From: Granulicoccus phenolivorans DSM 17626 = NBRC 107789 = JCM 15570
GTDB taxonomy: Bacteria; Actinomycetota; Actinomycetes; Propionibacteriales; Propionibacteriaceae
Length of the DNA stretch: 58,660 nucleotides
Reading direction: 5' to 3'
Assembly: GCF_000423085.1 (NCBI RefSeq)
Contig: NZ_AUHH01000026.1
Span: 1-58,660, forward strand
The notes beneath the pieces are model-generated. The model was not told the origin of the DNA. It made no database searches and saw only the letters and a program-made list of their open reading frames with translations. A program made the translations under genes and the position numbers. Shown here in pieces: positions 1 to 8,675 of this stretch. How positions within the stretch are numbered: the stretch's first letter is position 1; each line of letters starts with the position of its first letter.

Positions 1-60
1 TGTGTTACCAAAACTGAAGCTGGCTGACCGAACCGCCGCTGTACCGGCCAGGATCCCCGG

Positions 61-120
61 TTCGCGGTCGCTGCTGGGAGTTCGCGGTCACTGCTGGGAG
101 TTCGCGGGGGTTGCTGGGGC
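61..120. repeat. Three 20-bp tandem repeats
   Basis: Three consecutive 20-bp units start at 61, 81 and 101. The first two differ at one base (TTCGCGGTCGCTGCTGGGAG and TTCGCGGTCACTGCTGGGAG), and the third is diverged. They lie outside any credible gene. Function is unknown. Confidence 0.85.
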
Positions 121-446
121 TCAGTGCCCGCTGGAATTCGCGGGCCCTGCAGGGGCCGCGTACCGGATGTGGGCCCGCGCACCGCACGAGACCCGTGCCG
201 ACCCGGCTGCCCCGTCGCCGCCTGGAACTCCCGTCAGGTTGCACCTACGTCAATCCGATACTGCCGGGCCCGCTGTCCGGGGAGGCGCTGGCCGGGTACG
301 CCGACCCATTGGCCGCCTCGACCAAGGACCTGGCCCCGGTCAGCGACGAACTCACCATGGACCGATCCCGCTTATGGTCGTCCTGCACATCACCAGTACT
401 TGGACCGGGCCCACCTCCCTCTCCGCCGGTCCGGGCACCCCCGTCT

Positions 447-488
447 GGACACACCGGTCCGGACACACCGGTCCGGACACACCGGTGG
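447..488. repeat. Three 14-bp tandem repeats
   Basis: The units GGACACACCGGTCC (447-460 and 461-474) and GGACACACCGGTGG (475-488) are contiguous. The last unit runs into the left arm of the pyc terminator hairpin, so the array sits just beyond the expected end of the pyc transcript. Confidence 0.85.
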
Positions 489-513
489 CCCGCACCTGGG
501 TGCGGGCCACCGG
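482..513 (-). terminator. Terminator hairpin of pyc
   Basis: A perfect 14-bp stem (482-495 pairing with 500-513) encloses a 4-nt loop, 24 nt beyond the pyc stop codon on the minus strand. No long U-tract follows, as is common for hairpin terminators in high-GC actinobacteria. Confidence 0.75.
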
Positions 514-536
514 GAGGGGCGTGCGGATCAGAGGTC

Positions 537-3500
537 CTAGTCGATGACCACCAGCAGGTCGCCACCCTCGACCTGCTGCTCGAGGCGCAGCGCCACCCGG
601 GCGATCGTTCCGGCGACGGGCGCGGTGATCGAGGCCTCCATCTTCATCGCCTCGATCGTGGCGACGGTGTCCCCGGCCTCGACCCGGTCACCCTCGGCGA
701 CGGTGATGGTGACCGCGCCCGCGAACGGTGCTGCGACGTGACCCGGGTTGGTCTTGTCGGCCTTCTCGGCCGACGGCACCTCACTGGCGATGGACCGGTC
801 GCGAACCGACACCGGACGCAGCTGTCCGTTGAGGATGCACATCACGGTGACATAGCCGCGCTCGTCGGGCTCGGAGATCGCCTCCAGGCCGATGAGCAGG
901 TCCACGCCCTTGTCGATGCGGACCCGATGCTCCTCCCCGCGGCGCAGGCCGTAGAAGAACTGGTTGGTCGACAGCCGGGACAGGTCCCCGTACTGCTCCC
1001 GGCTCTCCAGGAACTCCTTGGTAGGACCGGGGAAGAGCAACCGGCTCAGGGTGATCCGGCGCTCGGCCGAGCCGCCGTCGAGCAGGGCCTCGTCCGCGGC
1101 GGACAGTTCGACCACGGGACTGCCGCTGCTTCGGCCGGCCAGCGCCTTGGTCCGGAAGGGTTCCGGCCAGCCGCCGGCGGGGTCGCCGAGGTCACCGCGG
1201 AGGAAGCCGATGACCGAGTCGGGGATGTCGAACCGGCCCGGGTCGGCGGCGAACTCGTCGACCGAGACGCCGGCCCCGACCAGGTGCAGGGCCAGGTCGC
1301 CGACGACCTTGGAGGACGGGGTGACCTTGATCAGTCGGCCGAGCAGCCGGTCGGCTCCGGCGTACGCGCTCTCGATGTCCTCGAAGCGATCGCCGAGGCC
1401 GAGCGCGATCGCCTGGGTGCGCAGATTCGACAGCTGGCCGCCGGGGATCTCGTGGGTGTAGACCCGGCCGGTCGGCCCGGGGATGCCGGACTCGAACGGC
1501 GCGTACACCTTGCGCAGGGCCTCCCAGTACGGCTCCAGGTCGCAGACCGCCTGCAGGTCGATGCCGGTGTCGACGTCGCTGTGCGCCGCGGCGGCCACGA
1601 TCGCCGACAGGGAGGGCTGGCTGGTGGTGCCGGCCAGCGGCGCCGCCGCGCCGTCGACCGCGTCCGCCCCGGCCTGCCAGGCGGCGAGGTAGGTGGCCAA
1701 TTGCCCACCCGGAGTGTCATGGGTGTGGACGTGGACCGGCAGGTCGAAGTTGGACCGCAGCGCGGTGACCAGCTTGGTCGCGGCCGGGACGCGGAGCAGG
1801 CCGGCCATGTCCTTGATGGCCAGGATGTGGGCGCCGGACTCGACGATCTGCTCGGCCAGCCGAAGGTAGTAGTCGAGGGTGTACAGCTTCTCGCCCGGGT
1901 CGGCCAGGTCACCGGTGTAGGACATGGCGACCTCGGCGATGGTGGTGCCGGTCTCCCGGACCGCCTCGATGGCCGGACGCATCTGGTCGACGTTGTTGAG
2001 CGCGTCGAAGATCCGGAAGATGTCGATGCCGGTGTCCGCGGCCTCCCGGACGAAGGAGCGGGCCACCTTCTCCGGGTACGGGGTGTAGCCGACGGTGTTG
2101 CGGCCCCGCAGCAACATCTGCAGGTTGATGTTGGGGACGGCCTCCCGCAGGGCGGCCAGCCGCTCCCAGGGGTCCTCCTTCAGGAACCGCAGCGCGACAT
2201 CGTAGGTGGCGCCGCCCCAGGCCTCGATGGAGAACAGCTCCGGGGTCATCCGGGCGATGTACGGCGCGACCCCGACCAGGCCGGAGGTCCGCACGCGGGT
2301 GGCGAGCAGGGACTGGTGGGCGTCGCGGAAGGTGGTATCGGTGACCGCCAGGGCCTTCTGCGCGCGCAGGGCCTTCGCGAAGCCCTCGGGGCCGAGCTCC
2401 AGCAGCCGGTCCCGGGACCCCTTCGGCGGCGCCGCACTCAGGTCGAGCTGCGGCAGTTTGTCTGCTGGGTAGACCTCGGTGGGACGGGCGCCGTGCGGCT
2501 GGTTCACCGTGACATCGGCGAGGTATTCCAGGATCTTGGTGCCGCGATCGGCCGACCGACGCGCGGTCAGCAGGCCGGGCCGCTCCTCGATGAAGGAGGT
2601 GGTGACCCGGCCGGCGCGGAAGTCGGGATCATCCAGGACCGCCTGCAGGAAGGGGATGTTGGTGGCCACGCCGCGGATCCGGAACTCGGTCACCGCCCGG
2701 CGGGCCCGGGCGACGGCGGCTTCCAGGGTGCGACCGCGACAGGTCAGCTTCACCAGCATCGAGTCGAAGTGGGCCCCGACCTCGGCCCCGACCGTGGTGC
2801 CGCCGTCCAGCCGGATGCCGGCGCCACCGGGGGTACGGTACGCGGTGATCCGACCCGTGTCGGGCCGGAAACCGTTGGCCGGATCCTCCGTGGTGATCCG
2901 GCACTGCAGGGCGGCACCGCGGATGCTGATCGAATCCTGGGTGAGGCCGAGGTCGGCGAGGGTCTCCCCGGAGGCGATCCGCAGTTGGGCCTGCACCAGG
3001 TCGACGTCGGTGATCTCCTCGGTGACGGTGTGCTCCACCTGGATCCGCGGATTCATCTCGATGAAGACGTGGTTGCCGCGGGTGTCCAGGAGGAACTCGA
3101 CCGTGCCGGCGCACTGGTAGCCGATCTGCTGGGCGAACTTCACCGCATCCGCGCAGATCCGGTCCCGCAACTCGGGATCCAGGTTCGGTGCGGGCGCGAG
3201 CTCGATCACCTTCTGATGCCGACGCTGCAGGGAGCAGTCGCGCTCGTAGAGGTGGACCACATTGCCCTGCCCGTCGGCCAGGATCTGGACCTCGATGTGC
3301 CGCGGGTCGACCACGGCCTGCTCAAGGAACACAGTGGCATCACCGAAGGCGGCCTCGGCCTCCCGGGAAGCCGCCTCGATCGCTTCGCGCAGTTGCGTAC
3401 GCTCGGCGACCCGGCGCATCCCGCGGCCGCCCCCACCGGCGACGGCCTTGACGAAGAGGGGGAACTGCATGGTCTCGGCGGCAGCCAGCAGCGTGTCGAC

Positions 3501-3920
3501 GTCGGCGGACGGTTCCGAGGATGCCAGCACCGGCAGCCCGGCCGCCCTGGCCGCGGCAATGGCCCGCGCCTTGTTTCCGGTGAGCTCCAGCACACTGGCC
3601 GGCGGCCCGACGAAGGTGATCCCGGCGGCGTCGCAGGCGGCGGCCAGATCGGGGTTCTCCGAAAGGAATCCGTAGCCCGGGTAGACCGCGTCCGCGCCCG
3701 CCTTCTGGGCCGCGGCCACGATCTCCTCGATGGACAGGTGCGCCCGGACCGGATGGCCGACCTCACCGATCTGGTATGCCTCGTCGGCCTTCGTCCGGTG
3801 CACCGAGTTGCGGTCCTCGTACGGGAACACCGCAACGGTCCGGGCCCCCAGTTCGACGGCGGCACGGAACCCGCGGATAGCGATTTCGCCACGGTTGGCG
3901 ACAAGGACTTTCGAAAACAT
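537..3920 (-). CDS. pyc: Pyruvate carboxylase
   Basis: This 1127-residue single-chain biotin enzyme carboxylates pyruvate to oxaloacetate, using ATP and bicarbonate, to refill the TCA cycle and supply gluconeogenesis. The N-terminal half is a biotin carboxylase (FSKVLVANRGEIAIR at the start, a glycine-rich GGGGRGMR ATP loop, and a Q-V-E-H-T-VTEE active-site segment). The middle is an HMGL-like carboxyltransferase (TTFRDAHQSLLATR, then a DALNNVDQMRPAI stretch). The C-terminus is a biotinyl domain with the carrier lysine in EAMKMEAS, about residue 1093. The full family length is present. I start at the ATG at 3920 because GTGAGG just upstream works as the ribosome binding site. A GTG 15 nt further upstream is in frame but would consume that site. 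The gene is monocistronic with its own terminator. Confidence 0.97.
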   Translation of the reverse strand: MFSKVLVANRGEIAIRGFRAAVELGARTVAVFPYEDRNSVHRTKADEAYQIGEVGHPVRAHLSIEEIVAAAQKAGADAVYPGYGFLSENPDLAAACDAAGITFVGPPASVLELTGNKARAIAAARAAGLPVLASSEPSADVDTLLAAAETMQFPLFVKAVAGGGGRGMRRVAERTQLREAIEAASREAEAAFGDATVFLEQAVVDPRHIEVQILADGQGNVVHLYERDCSLQRRHQKVIELAPAPNLDPELRDRICADAVKFAQQIGYQCAGTVEFLLDTRGNHVFIEMNPRIQVEHTVTEEITDVDLVQAQLRIASGETLADLGLTQDSISIRGAALQCRITTEDPANGFRPDTGRITAYRTPGGAGIRLDGGTTVGAEVGAHFDSMLVKLTCRGRTLEAAVARARRAVTEFRIRGVATNIPFLQAVLDDPDFRAGRVTTSFIEERPGLLTARRSADRGTKILEYLADVTVNQPHGARPTEVYPADKLPQLDLSAAPPKGSRDRLLELGPEGFAKALRAQKALAVTDTTFRDAHQSLLATRVRTSGLVGVAPYIARMTPELFSIEAWGGATYDVALRFLKEDPWERLAALREAVPNINLQMLLRGRNTVGYTPYPEKVARSFVREAADTGIDIFRIFDALNNVDQMRPAIEAVRETGTTIAEVAMSYTGDLADPGEKLYTLDYYLRLAEQIVESGAHILAIKDMAGLLRVPAATKLVTALRSNFDLPVHVHTHDTPGGQLATYLAAWQAGADAVDGAAAPLAGTTSQPSLSAIVAAAAHSDVDTGIDLQAVCDLEPYWEALRKVYAPFESGIPGPTGRVYTHEIPGGQLSNLRTQAIALGLGDRFEDIESAYAGADRLLGRLIKVTPSSKVVGDLALHLVGAGVSVDEFAADPGRFDIPDSVIGFLRGDLGDPAGGWPEPFRTKALAGRSSGSPVVELSAADEALLDGGSAERRITLSRLLFPGPTKEFLESREQYGDLSRLSTNQFFYGLRRGEEHRVRIDKGVDLLIGLEAISEPDERGYVTVMCILNGQLRPVSVRDRSIASEVPSAEKADKTNPGHVAAPFAGAVTITVAEGDRVEAGDTVATIEAMKMEASITAPVAGTIARVALRLEQQVEGGDLLVVID

Positions 3921-4097
3921 GACTGCGAACCTCACTGGTCGGGATCATTGCCGGCGCCGCCGGCGCGGGTTGGGTCTGCCGCAGCCCGCGGCCACACCGA
4001 ACCCGCGCCGAGGCACAGGGCGACCCGGTGACTCCTGGCGGGCACCCGGGCGCGGACCATGGTGGTGACCACGGCCCGTTCCGGGGCGCTGTTGGTG

Positions 4098-4130
4098 GAG
4101 GTTAGCACCGCCAAATGTGACGTGGCTAAC
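4098..4130. promoter_or_regulatory. Inverted repeat upstream of pyc
   Basis: GTTAGC (4101-4106) and GCTAAC (4125-4130) form an inverted repeat with an 18-bp spacer, extended outward by GGAG and TCC with a one-base offset. It lies about 180 bp upstream of pyc and downstream of the DUF898-like gene. It could be a pyc operator or overlap its promoter, but no regulator is linked. Confidence 0.3.
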
Positions 4131-4184
4131 TCCTGTTCCATCATCGGTCACCGGCAGGTGGCCCGCGGTGGACCGCTCAACCGC

Positions 4185-4649
4185 TCAGTACGATTGCTGC
4201 GCCGTTTGCGGCGAAACCGCGACCGGCTGATCGATCGCGGGCGAAATTTGCGCCCGGGGAGCCAGGCCCGCTCCGACCGGCACCGCCTCCTGCGGGGGCA
4301 CCGGCACCGCGAGCTCGGTCCGTTCGATGATCCACTTCATCAGGCTGGGGACCACCCAGAAGGAGTAGATCCCGAGCGTGACGAACATCAGCAGCCACCA
4401 CTTGATCCACAGCCCGAACAGCCCCAGCCCGGTGCCGGTGAACCGGACCGGCTGACCGTTCACCGTGGTGTGCTGGACGGCCCAGCGGAAGTACATGCAG
4501 ATCGCCCACGGCGTGGCGAGATTGAACGTGAAGATCGTCAGCAGCGCGCTGCCCAGGCCCACCAGGAAGTAGGAGCCCGCGCCCCCGTTGAAGCGGAACC
4601 GCAGGGGCAGCATCGGGGCAGGGACAGGGACGGGTTGATTGGTGCTCAC
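4185..4649 (-). CDS. DUF898-like small membrane protein
   Basis: This 154-residue protein starts with a proline-rich cytoplasmic stretch and has two hydrophobic blocks, roughly residues 30-60 (LVGLGSALLTIFTF then ATPWAICMYFRW) and residues 80-115 (WWLLMFVTLGIYSFWVVP). The pattern F-NGG-GSYF-L-G and GIYSFW resembles the DUF898/YjgN family of uncharacterised inner-membrane proteins. The GTG start at 4649 has GAAAGG upstream; a longer frame exists but lacks support. Function is unknown. It does not overlap its neighbours. Confidence 0.7.
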   Translation of the reverse strand: MSTNQPVPVPAPMLPLRFRFNGGAGSYFLVGLGSALLTIFTFNLATPWAICMYFRWAVQHTTVNGQPVRFTGTGLGLFGLWIKWWLLMFVTLGIYSFWVVPSLMKWIIERTELAVPVPPQEAVPVGAGLAPRAQISPAIDQPVAVSPQTAQQSY

Positions 4650-4758
4650 GAGGTCGCCTTTCGGGGAAGGCAGCGGCTGATCCGCTGACGAGAAAGACTC
4701 TCCCGGACGGGTCTGACAAAATTTGCACGTTTCCCGTGGAGAGGCCGCCCGGGCACCG

Positions 4759-6435
4759 TCAGAGGGCAGCCGCGGCCGCCCGTCCCGCAACCCGGCCGGA
4801 GAACAGACAGCCGCCGAGGAAGGTCCCTTCGAGGGCGTTGTAGCCCATCATGCCGCCCCCGCCGAAGCCGGCGACCTCACCGGCGGCGTACAGGCCCGGG
4901 ACCGGGTCCCCACTCACCCGCAGGCAGCGCCCGGACAGATCGGTCGCCAGGCCACCGAGGGTCTTGCGGGACAGGATGTGCAGTTTCACCGCGATCAGCG
5001 GACCGGCCGTGGGGTCGAGCAGCCGGTGCGGTTTGGCCACCCGGGACAGTCGGTCACCGCGGTAATGCCGGGCGCCATACAGCGCGGTCACCTGGGCATC
5101 CTTGCCGAACGGATTGGCGATCTGCCGATCGCGGGCCTCGATCAGCCGACGCAGCGCGTCGCCGTCGAGCCTGGGACCGACCGGGTCGATCCGGGCCAGG
5201 TCGTTCATCCCGGCGACCAACGCGTCGAGGTCGTCGGCGACGACGAAGTCCTCGCCGTGCTGCTTGAACGCCTCCACCGGTGCCGGGCCGTGGCGCGCCC
5301 GGTCGAGGACGCCGCGGACGTCCTTCCCGGTCAGGTCGGGATTCTGTTCCGAGCCGGAGAGTGCGAACTCCTTCTCGATGATCTTCTGGGTGAGCACGAA
5401 CCAGGAGTAGTCGTAGCCGGTCGCGCGCAATTCCCGCAGGGTGCCGAGGGTGTCGAAGCCGGGCAGATAGGGCGCCGGCAGCCGGCGTCCGGTCGCGTCC
5501 AGCCACAGGCTGCTGGGCCCGGGCAGGATCCGGATTCCGTGGTTGCGCCAGATCGGATCCCAGTTGCGGATCCCCTCGACGTAGTGCCACATCCGGTCGC
5601 CATTGATGATCCGCGCGCCGGCGCGTTCGGTGATCGCCAGCATCCGTCCGTCCACATGCGCGGGTACGCCGCACACCATCGACGCCGGCGGGGTGCCGAG
5701 GCGAGCCGGCCAGGCCCGGCGGACCAGGTCCAGGTCGCCCCCGATCCCGCCGGAGGTGACGATCACCGCCTGCCCGCGGTACTCGAAGTCCCCGACCACC
5801 ACCCGCGAGGATTCCTGCCCCCGTGCGATGTCGCTGGGTTCCAGCAGCGCCCCGCGTACGCCGACCGCCGTCCCCGCCTCGAGCAGCACCTCATCCACCC
5901 GGTGCCGGAACGCGAACCGCACCCGCCCGGTCTCGGCATGGGCCCGCACCCGCCGCTCGAACGGCGCGACCACCCCCGGACCGGTCCCCCAGGTCAGATG
6001 GAAGCGGGGCACGGAGTTGCCGTGGCCGTCGGCGCGCCCGTCGCCGCGCTCGGCCCACCCGACGACGGGGAAGATCCGATGCCCCTGGCGGTGCAGCCAA
6101 CTGCGCTTCTCCCCCGCGGCGAACTCGACGTACGCCCGTGCCCACTGCCGGGGCCAATAGTCTTCGTCGCGGTCGAATTGGGCCGATCCGAGCCAGTCCT
6201 GCCACGCGAGTTCGACGGAGTCGTGGATGCCCAGCCGGCGCTGCTGCGGACTGTCGACCAGGAAGAGCCCACCCAGCGACCAGTACGCCTGCCCACCCAG
6301 GGACTGCTCGGGCTCCTGGTCCACCAGCAGGACGCTGCGGCCGGCATCGGCGACCTCGGCGGCAGCCACCAAACCGGCCAGCCCGGCGCCGACCACGATC
6401 ACGTCCGCCTGATTGCTCGCCCCAGTGCTCGCCAC
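4759..6435 (-). CDS. FAD-binding dehydrogenase (KstD-like, COG3573 type)
   Basis: The protein is a flavin-dependent oxidoreductase of the fumarate reductase/3-ketosteroid dehydrogenase superfamily. The dinucleotide-binding motif VIVVGAGLAGLVAA is close to the N-terminus, followed by LLVDQEPEQSLGGQAYWSLGG. A C-terminal FAD-contact segment reads PGLYAAGEVAGFGGGGMMGYNALEGTF across about 30 residues. Length is about 558 residues, normal for this group. The substrate is not predictable; the family includes enoate and steroid dehydrogenases. I start at the GTG at 6435, since the next upstream in-frame GTG (6480) would begin almost at the SDR stop and adds an unconserved leader. It follows the SDR gene on the same strand, 48 nt away. 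Confidence 0.8.
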   Translation of the reverse strand: MASTGASNQADVIVVGAGLAGLVAAAEVADAGRSVLLVDQEPEQSLGGQAYWSLGGLFLVDSPQQRRLGIHDSVELAWQDWLGSAQFDRDEDYWPRQWARAYVEFAAGEKRSWLHRQGHRIFPVVGWAERGDGRADGHGNSVPRFHLTWGTGPGVVAPFERRVRAHAETGRVRFAFRHRVDEVLLEAGTAVGVRGALLEPSDIARGQESSRVVVGDFEYRGQAVIVTSGGIGGDLDLVRRAWPARLGTPPASMVCGVPAHVDGRMLAITERAGARIINGDRMWHYVEGIRNWDPIWRNHGIRILPGPSSLWLDATGRRLPAPYLPGFDTLGTLRELRATGYDYSWFVLTQKIIEKEFALSGSEQNPDLTGKDVRGVLDRARHGPAPVEAFKQHGEDFVVADDLDALVAGMNDLARIDPVGPRLDGDALRRLIEARDRQIANPFGKDAQVTALYGARHYRGDRLSRVAKPHRLLDPTAGPLIAVKLHILSRKTLGGLATDLSGRCLRVSGDPVPGLYAAGEVAGFGGGGMMGYNALEGTFLGGCLFSGRVAGRAAAAAL

Positions 6436-6483
6436 GGATCCGATTCTGTCACCGGCGCCGCTCCGCGGCACCGGCGGCACCGA

Positions 6484-7164
6484 TCACAGCGAGGTGACCC
6501 CGCGAATCCGGTGCCCGATCGCGATGGACTCCCCGGAAATGGTTCCGGCCAGCGGCGAGACCAGGAACGCGATCAGGTCGGCGATCGCCTCCGGGGTGGT
6601 CTCCCCCGGTGCGCCCGGTGCCACCTCGGTCGCGGCGTCGGCGGTCACGAAGCCGGGACTGACCGTGTTCACCGTGACCCCCGAGCCGGCCGCGGCGTCG
6701 GCGAGATTCTTCGCCGCGATGATCAGGGCCGCGTTACGGACCGAGCCGGTCAGGTTGCCGGTCAGGAACGCATTCTGGCCGGACACGCCGACGATCCTGC
6801 CGTATCCGGCCCGAGTCATCGGGAGCAGCGCGGCATTGGCCGCCCGCAGAAACCCCATCGCCTTGGCGTCGAACGCCTCGAGCACCTGGGTGGGGTCGGC
6901 CTGCCGGGCCGGGTCCAGGGTCTGCGCCGCAGGGGCCGCAGTGACCACCAGCGCGTCCAGTCGCCCCTGATCACTGAGGACGGTTTCGATGGCGTGCGTC
7001 ACCGACGCGTCGTCGCGAACATCCAGCACCAGGCCATCACGCCCCGACCGCGAGGCCGACACCGGCACCGCGCCCTCCCGACGCAGCCGGTCGATGACAG
7101 CGGCACCGATCAGGCCGGTACCACCCACGACGAGCACGACACGATTGTTCAATCCCAGATCCAT
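6484..7164 (-). CDS. SDR-family protein with degenerate active site
   Basis: This 226-residue Rossmann protein has a short-chain dehydrogenase nucleotide motif (VVLVVGGTGLIGAAV), a mid-domain VVTAAPAA in place of the usual NNAG, and the family's NTVSPGFV segment. Where typical SDRs carry Y-x-x-x-K, this one reads GSVRNAAL, so the catalytic Tyr and Lys look replaced by Gly and Asn. Some SDRs are known with R-N in this position, so the protein may be a variant subclass, a non-catalytic NAD(P)-binding protein, or use another acid/base. It lies between the membrane methyltransferase gene and the FAD dehydrogenase gene on the same strand, probably in one transcript. Confidence 0.8.
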   Translation of the reverse strand: MDLGLNNRVVLVVGGTGLIGAAVIDRLRREGAVPVSASRSGRDGLVLDVRDDASVTHAIETVLSDQGRLDALVVTAAPAAQTLDPARQADPTQVLEAFDAKAMGFLRAANAALLPMTRAGYGRIVGVSGQNAFLTGNLTGSVRNAALIIAAKNLADAAAGSGVTVNTVSPGFVTADAATEVAPGAPGETTPEAIADLIAFLVSPLAGTISGESIAIGHRIRGVTSL

Positions 7165-7173
7165 GGGCCCAGC

Positions 7174-7650
7174 CTAGGCCGGTGCGGGCGTGCCGCCGGG
7201 TCGCGGCCCGACCCACCGCGGGACCCGCGCGCGGTACTCGGCGTAGTCGGCACCGAACAACTCCGCCAGGGCCGCCTCCTCGGCCGCGATCTGGGTCCGA
7301 TCCATCACCAGGACGAATCCGGCCACCGGCAGCAGGGCGCGCCAACTGCCGAGGAACAGGGCATGCGCAACCAGGGTCGCCGCCATGCCGACATAGATCG
7401 GGTTGCGCGACAGTGCGTTCAGCCCGTCGGTCACCAGCCGGGACGCCTCCTCCGGGCGACGTGGTTCGATCGTCGTCCCGTTGCGCCAGAAGGACAGGGC
7501 CACCGTCACGAACAGGCCGAGGGCGCCCGCAACGATCACCCCGGCCGCCGCCTTGCGCCGGATGCCCGCCTTCGGATGCCGCGCCAGCAGCCGCTGGATC
7601 GCCAGGCCGGCAAGCACATAGCCGGGAGGGGGCACTATCGGACGGGCCAT
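7174..7650 (-). CDS. Isoprenylcysteine carboxyl methyltransferase-family membrane protein
   Basis: This 158-residue integral membrane protein resembles the ICMT/PEMT fold of SAM-dependent methyltransferases. The diagnostic C-terminal features are present: LSRNPIYVGM, then EEAALAELFGADYAEYRARVPRW, the signature that closes the SAM and lipid sites. Three or four hydrophobic helices cover residues 10-30, 35-60 and 85-125. I begin at the internal ATG at 7650 (MARPIVPPP). The natural substrate in actinobacteria is unknown. It ends 9 nt before the SDR gene start and likely shares its mRNA. Confidence 0.8.
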   Translation of the reverse strand: MARPIVPPPGYVLAGLAIQRLLARHPKAGIRRKAAAGVIVAGALGLFVTVALSFWRNGTTIEPRRPEEASRLVTDGLNALSRNPIYVGMAATLVAHALFLGSWRALLPVAGFVLVMDRTQIAAEEAALAELFGADYAEYRARVPRWVGPRPGGTPAPA

Positions 7651-7689
7651 ACAGTGAGCGTCCCACTCAGCCCGCAGCCGCACAAGGGG

Positions 7690-8529
7690 TCAGCCCCGCG
7701 GCAGCAGCCGGAGCACCTCCGCGGCGATCAATTCGGGCTCGGTGAGCGGGATCAGATGCTGCGAGGCCCGCGCCGGCACGACGCGTCCCTGGGGGCTCCG
7801 GTCGGCGGTCTGCCGATGGGCCCGGATCAGGTCCGCGCGGCCCGGGGTGAATCGGGCGTACCGCACCCCGGACAGCACCGTCACCGGAACCTGCGGGAAG
7901 GTTGCCTCCCGGCGCAGGTACGCCAGCCCGGCCCGGAAGTGCGCGTCCTCGGCCATGGTCGTCCGGGCTGCCTGCACCGAGGACGAGGAGGCGACCATGG
8001 CTGCCCGGTCGGTAGCGGTCAGGTACCGTCGGGTCATCGCGGCGATGCTGAGCCGCAGCACCCCCGTCCGGGCGAGCACCGGCATCAGCAGCGCGGTCAG
8101 CCGTTCGGAGAGCACCCAGCCGTGGGAGTCGTACAGTCGCGCTCCTTCATCGGACGGGTCCACCAGAACCAGGCCGGCCAGCAGTTCCGGGTCCATCGAC
8201 GACGCCGCGACGCGGATGATCGGGCCACCCCAACTGTGCCCGCACAGCACCACCCGGCCCCCCGCTCGGGCCTCGACCAGCTGCCGCAGGTCATCGCCGA
8301 GTCGCTGCAGCGTGCGCGGCTGTGGATCCGGCGTGCTGTCCCCGAAACCGGCTCGGTCGTACGCCACCACCCGCGCCCGCTCGGCGACCAACCGGGCGAC
8401 CGGGCCCCAATACCGGCCACCGAACCCCAGGCCCGCCTCCAGCACCACCAGATCCGGACCGCTCCCCCATTCGTACGTCGTCAGGGTCCGACCGTCGCGC
8501 GTCCTGACTCGACCGAGTACCGGCTCCAT
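7690..8529 (-). CDS. Alpha/beta hydrolase
   Basis: This 279-residue protein is a single-domain alpha/beta hydrolase. The nucleophile elbow is GHSWGG, the oxyanion region is VVLEAGLGFGGRYW, and VAYDRAGFGDS is a typical strand-4 segment. A C-terminal R-A-S-Q-H-L-I-P-L-T stretch provides the likely catalytic His. No signal peptide is evident, so it should be cytoplasmic. The substrate could be an ester, epoxide or haloalkane; the sequence does not decide. I start at the ATG at 8529. The methyltransferase gene follows 39 nt downstream. Confidence 0.85.
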   Translation of the reverse strand: MEPVLGRVRTRDGRTLTTYEWGSGPDLVVLEAGLGFGGRYWGPVARLVAERARVVAYDRAGFGDSTPDPQPRTLQRLGDDLRQLVEARAGGRVVLCGHSWGGPIIRVAASSMDPELLAGLVLVDPSDEGARLYDSHGWVLSERLTALLMPVLARTGVLRLSIAAMTRRYLTATDRAAMVASSSSVQAARTTMAEDAHFRAGLAYLRREATFPQVPVTVLSGVRYARFTPGRADLIRAHRQTADRSPQGRVVPARASQHLIPLTEPELIAAEVLRLLPRG

Positions 8530-8617
8530 GCGGCCCAGCCTAACCGGCACCGGAGGAGGGGGCGCCGGCCGAATCGCTCTCGGCTACTGACTCGATTAGC
8601 CTTGGCCCTGCCGGACC

Positions 8618-8641
8618 GGCGCCCTCCATCTACAGGGCGCC
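8618..8641. promoter_or_regulatory. Dyad upstream of ABC exporter operon
   Basis: GGCGCCCT (8618-8625) and AGGGCGCC (8634-8641) form a perfect 8-bp inverted repeat with an 8-nt spacer, 34 nt before the ABC ATPase start. It lies in the divergent region shared with the alpha/beta hydrolase gene. It could be an operator or a leader hairpin. Confidence 0.45.
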
Positions 8642-8675
8642 ACGGTCGGGCATCCGCACGACGAGGGGGTCAGGA

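Larger units (their letters stand above)
1..536. other. Gene-free region downstream of pyc
   Basis: I find no convincing gene here. Open frames on both strands are antisense or random GC-rich frames without family resemblance or a good ribosome binding site. The region holds a 20-bp tandem repeat, a 14-bp tandem repeat and the pyc terminator, which are listed separately. Confidence 0.6.

Noticed and set aside
111-4031. 1306-residue plus-strand frame opposite pyc
   Set aside because: It is antisense to a complete, well-conserved pyc and has no recognisable family; long antisense frames are expected at this GC content.
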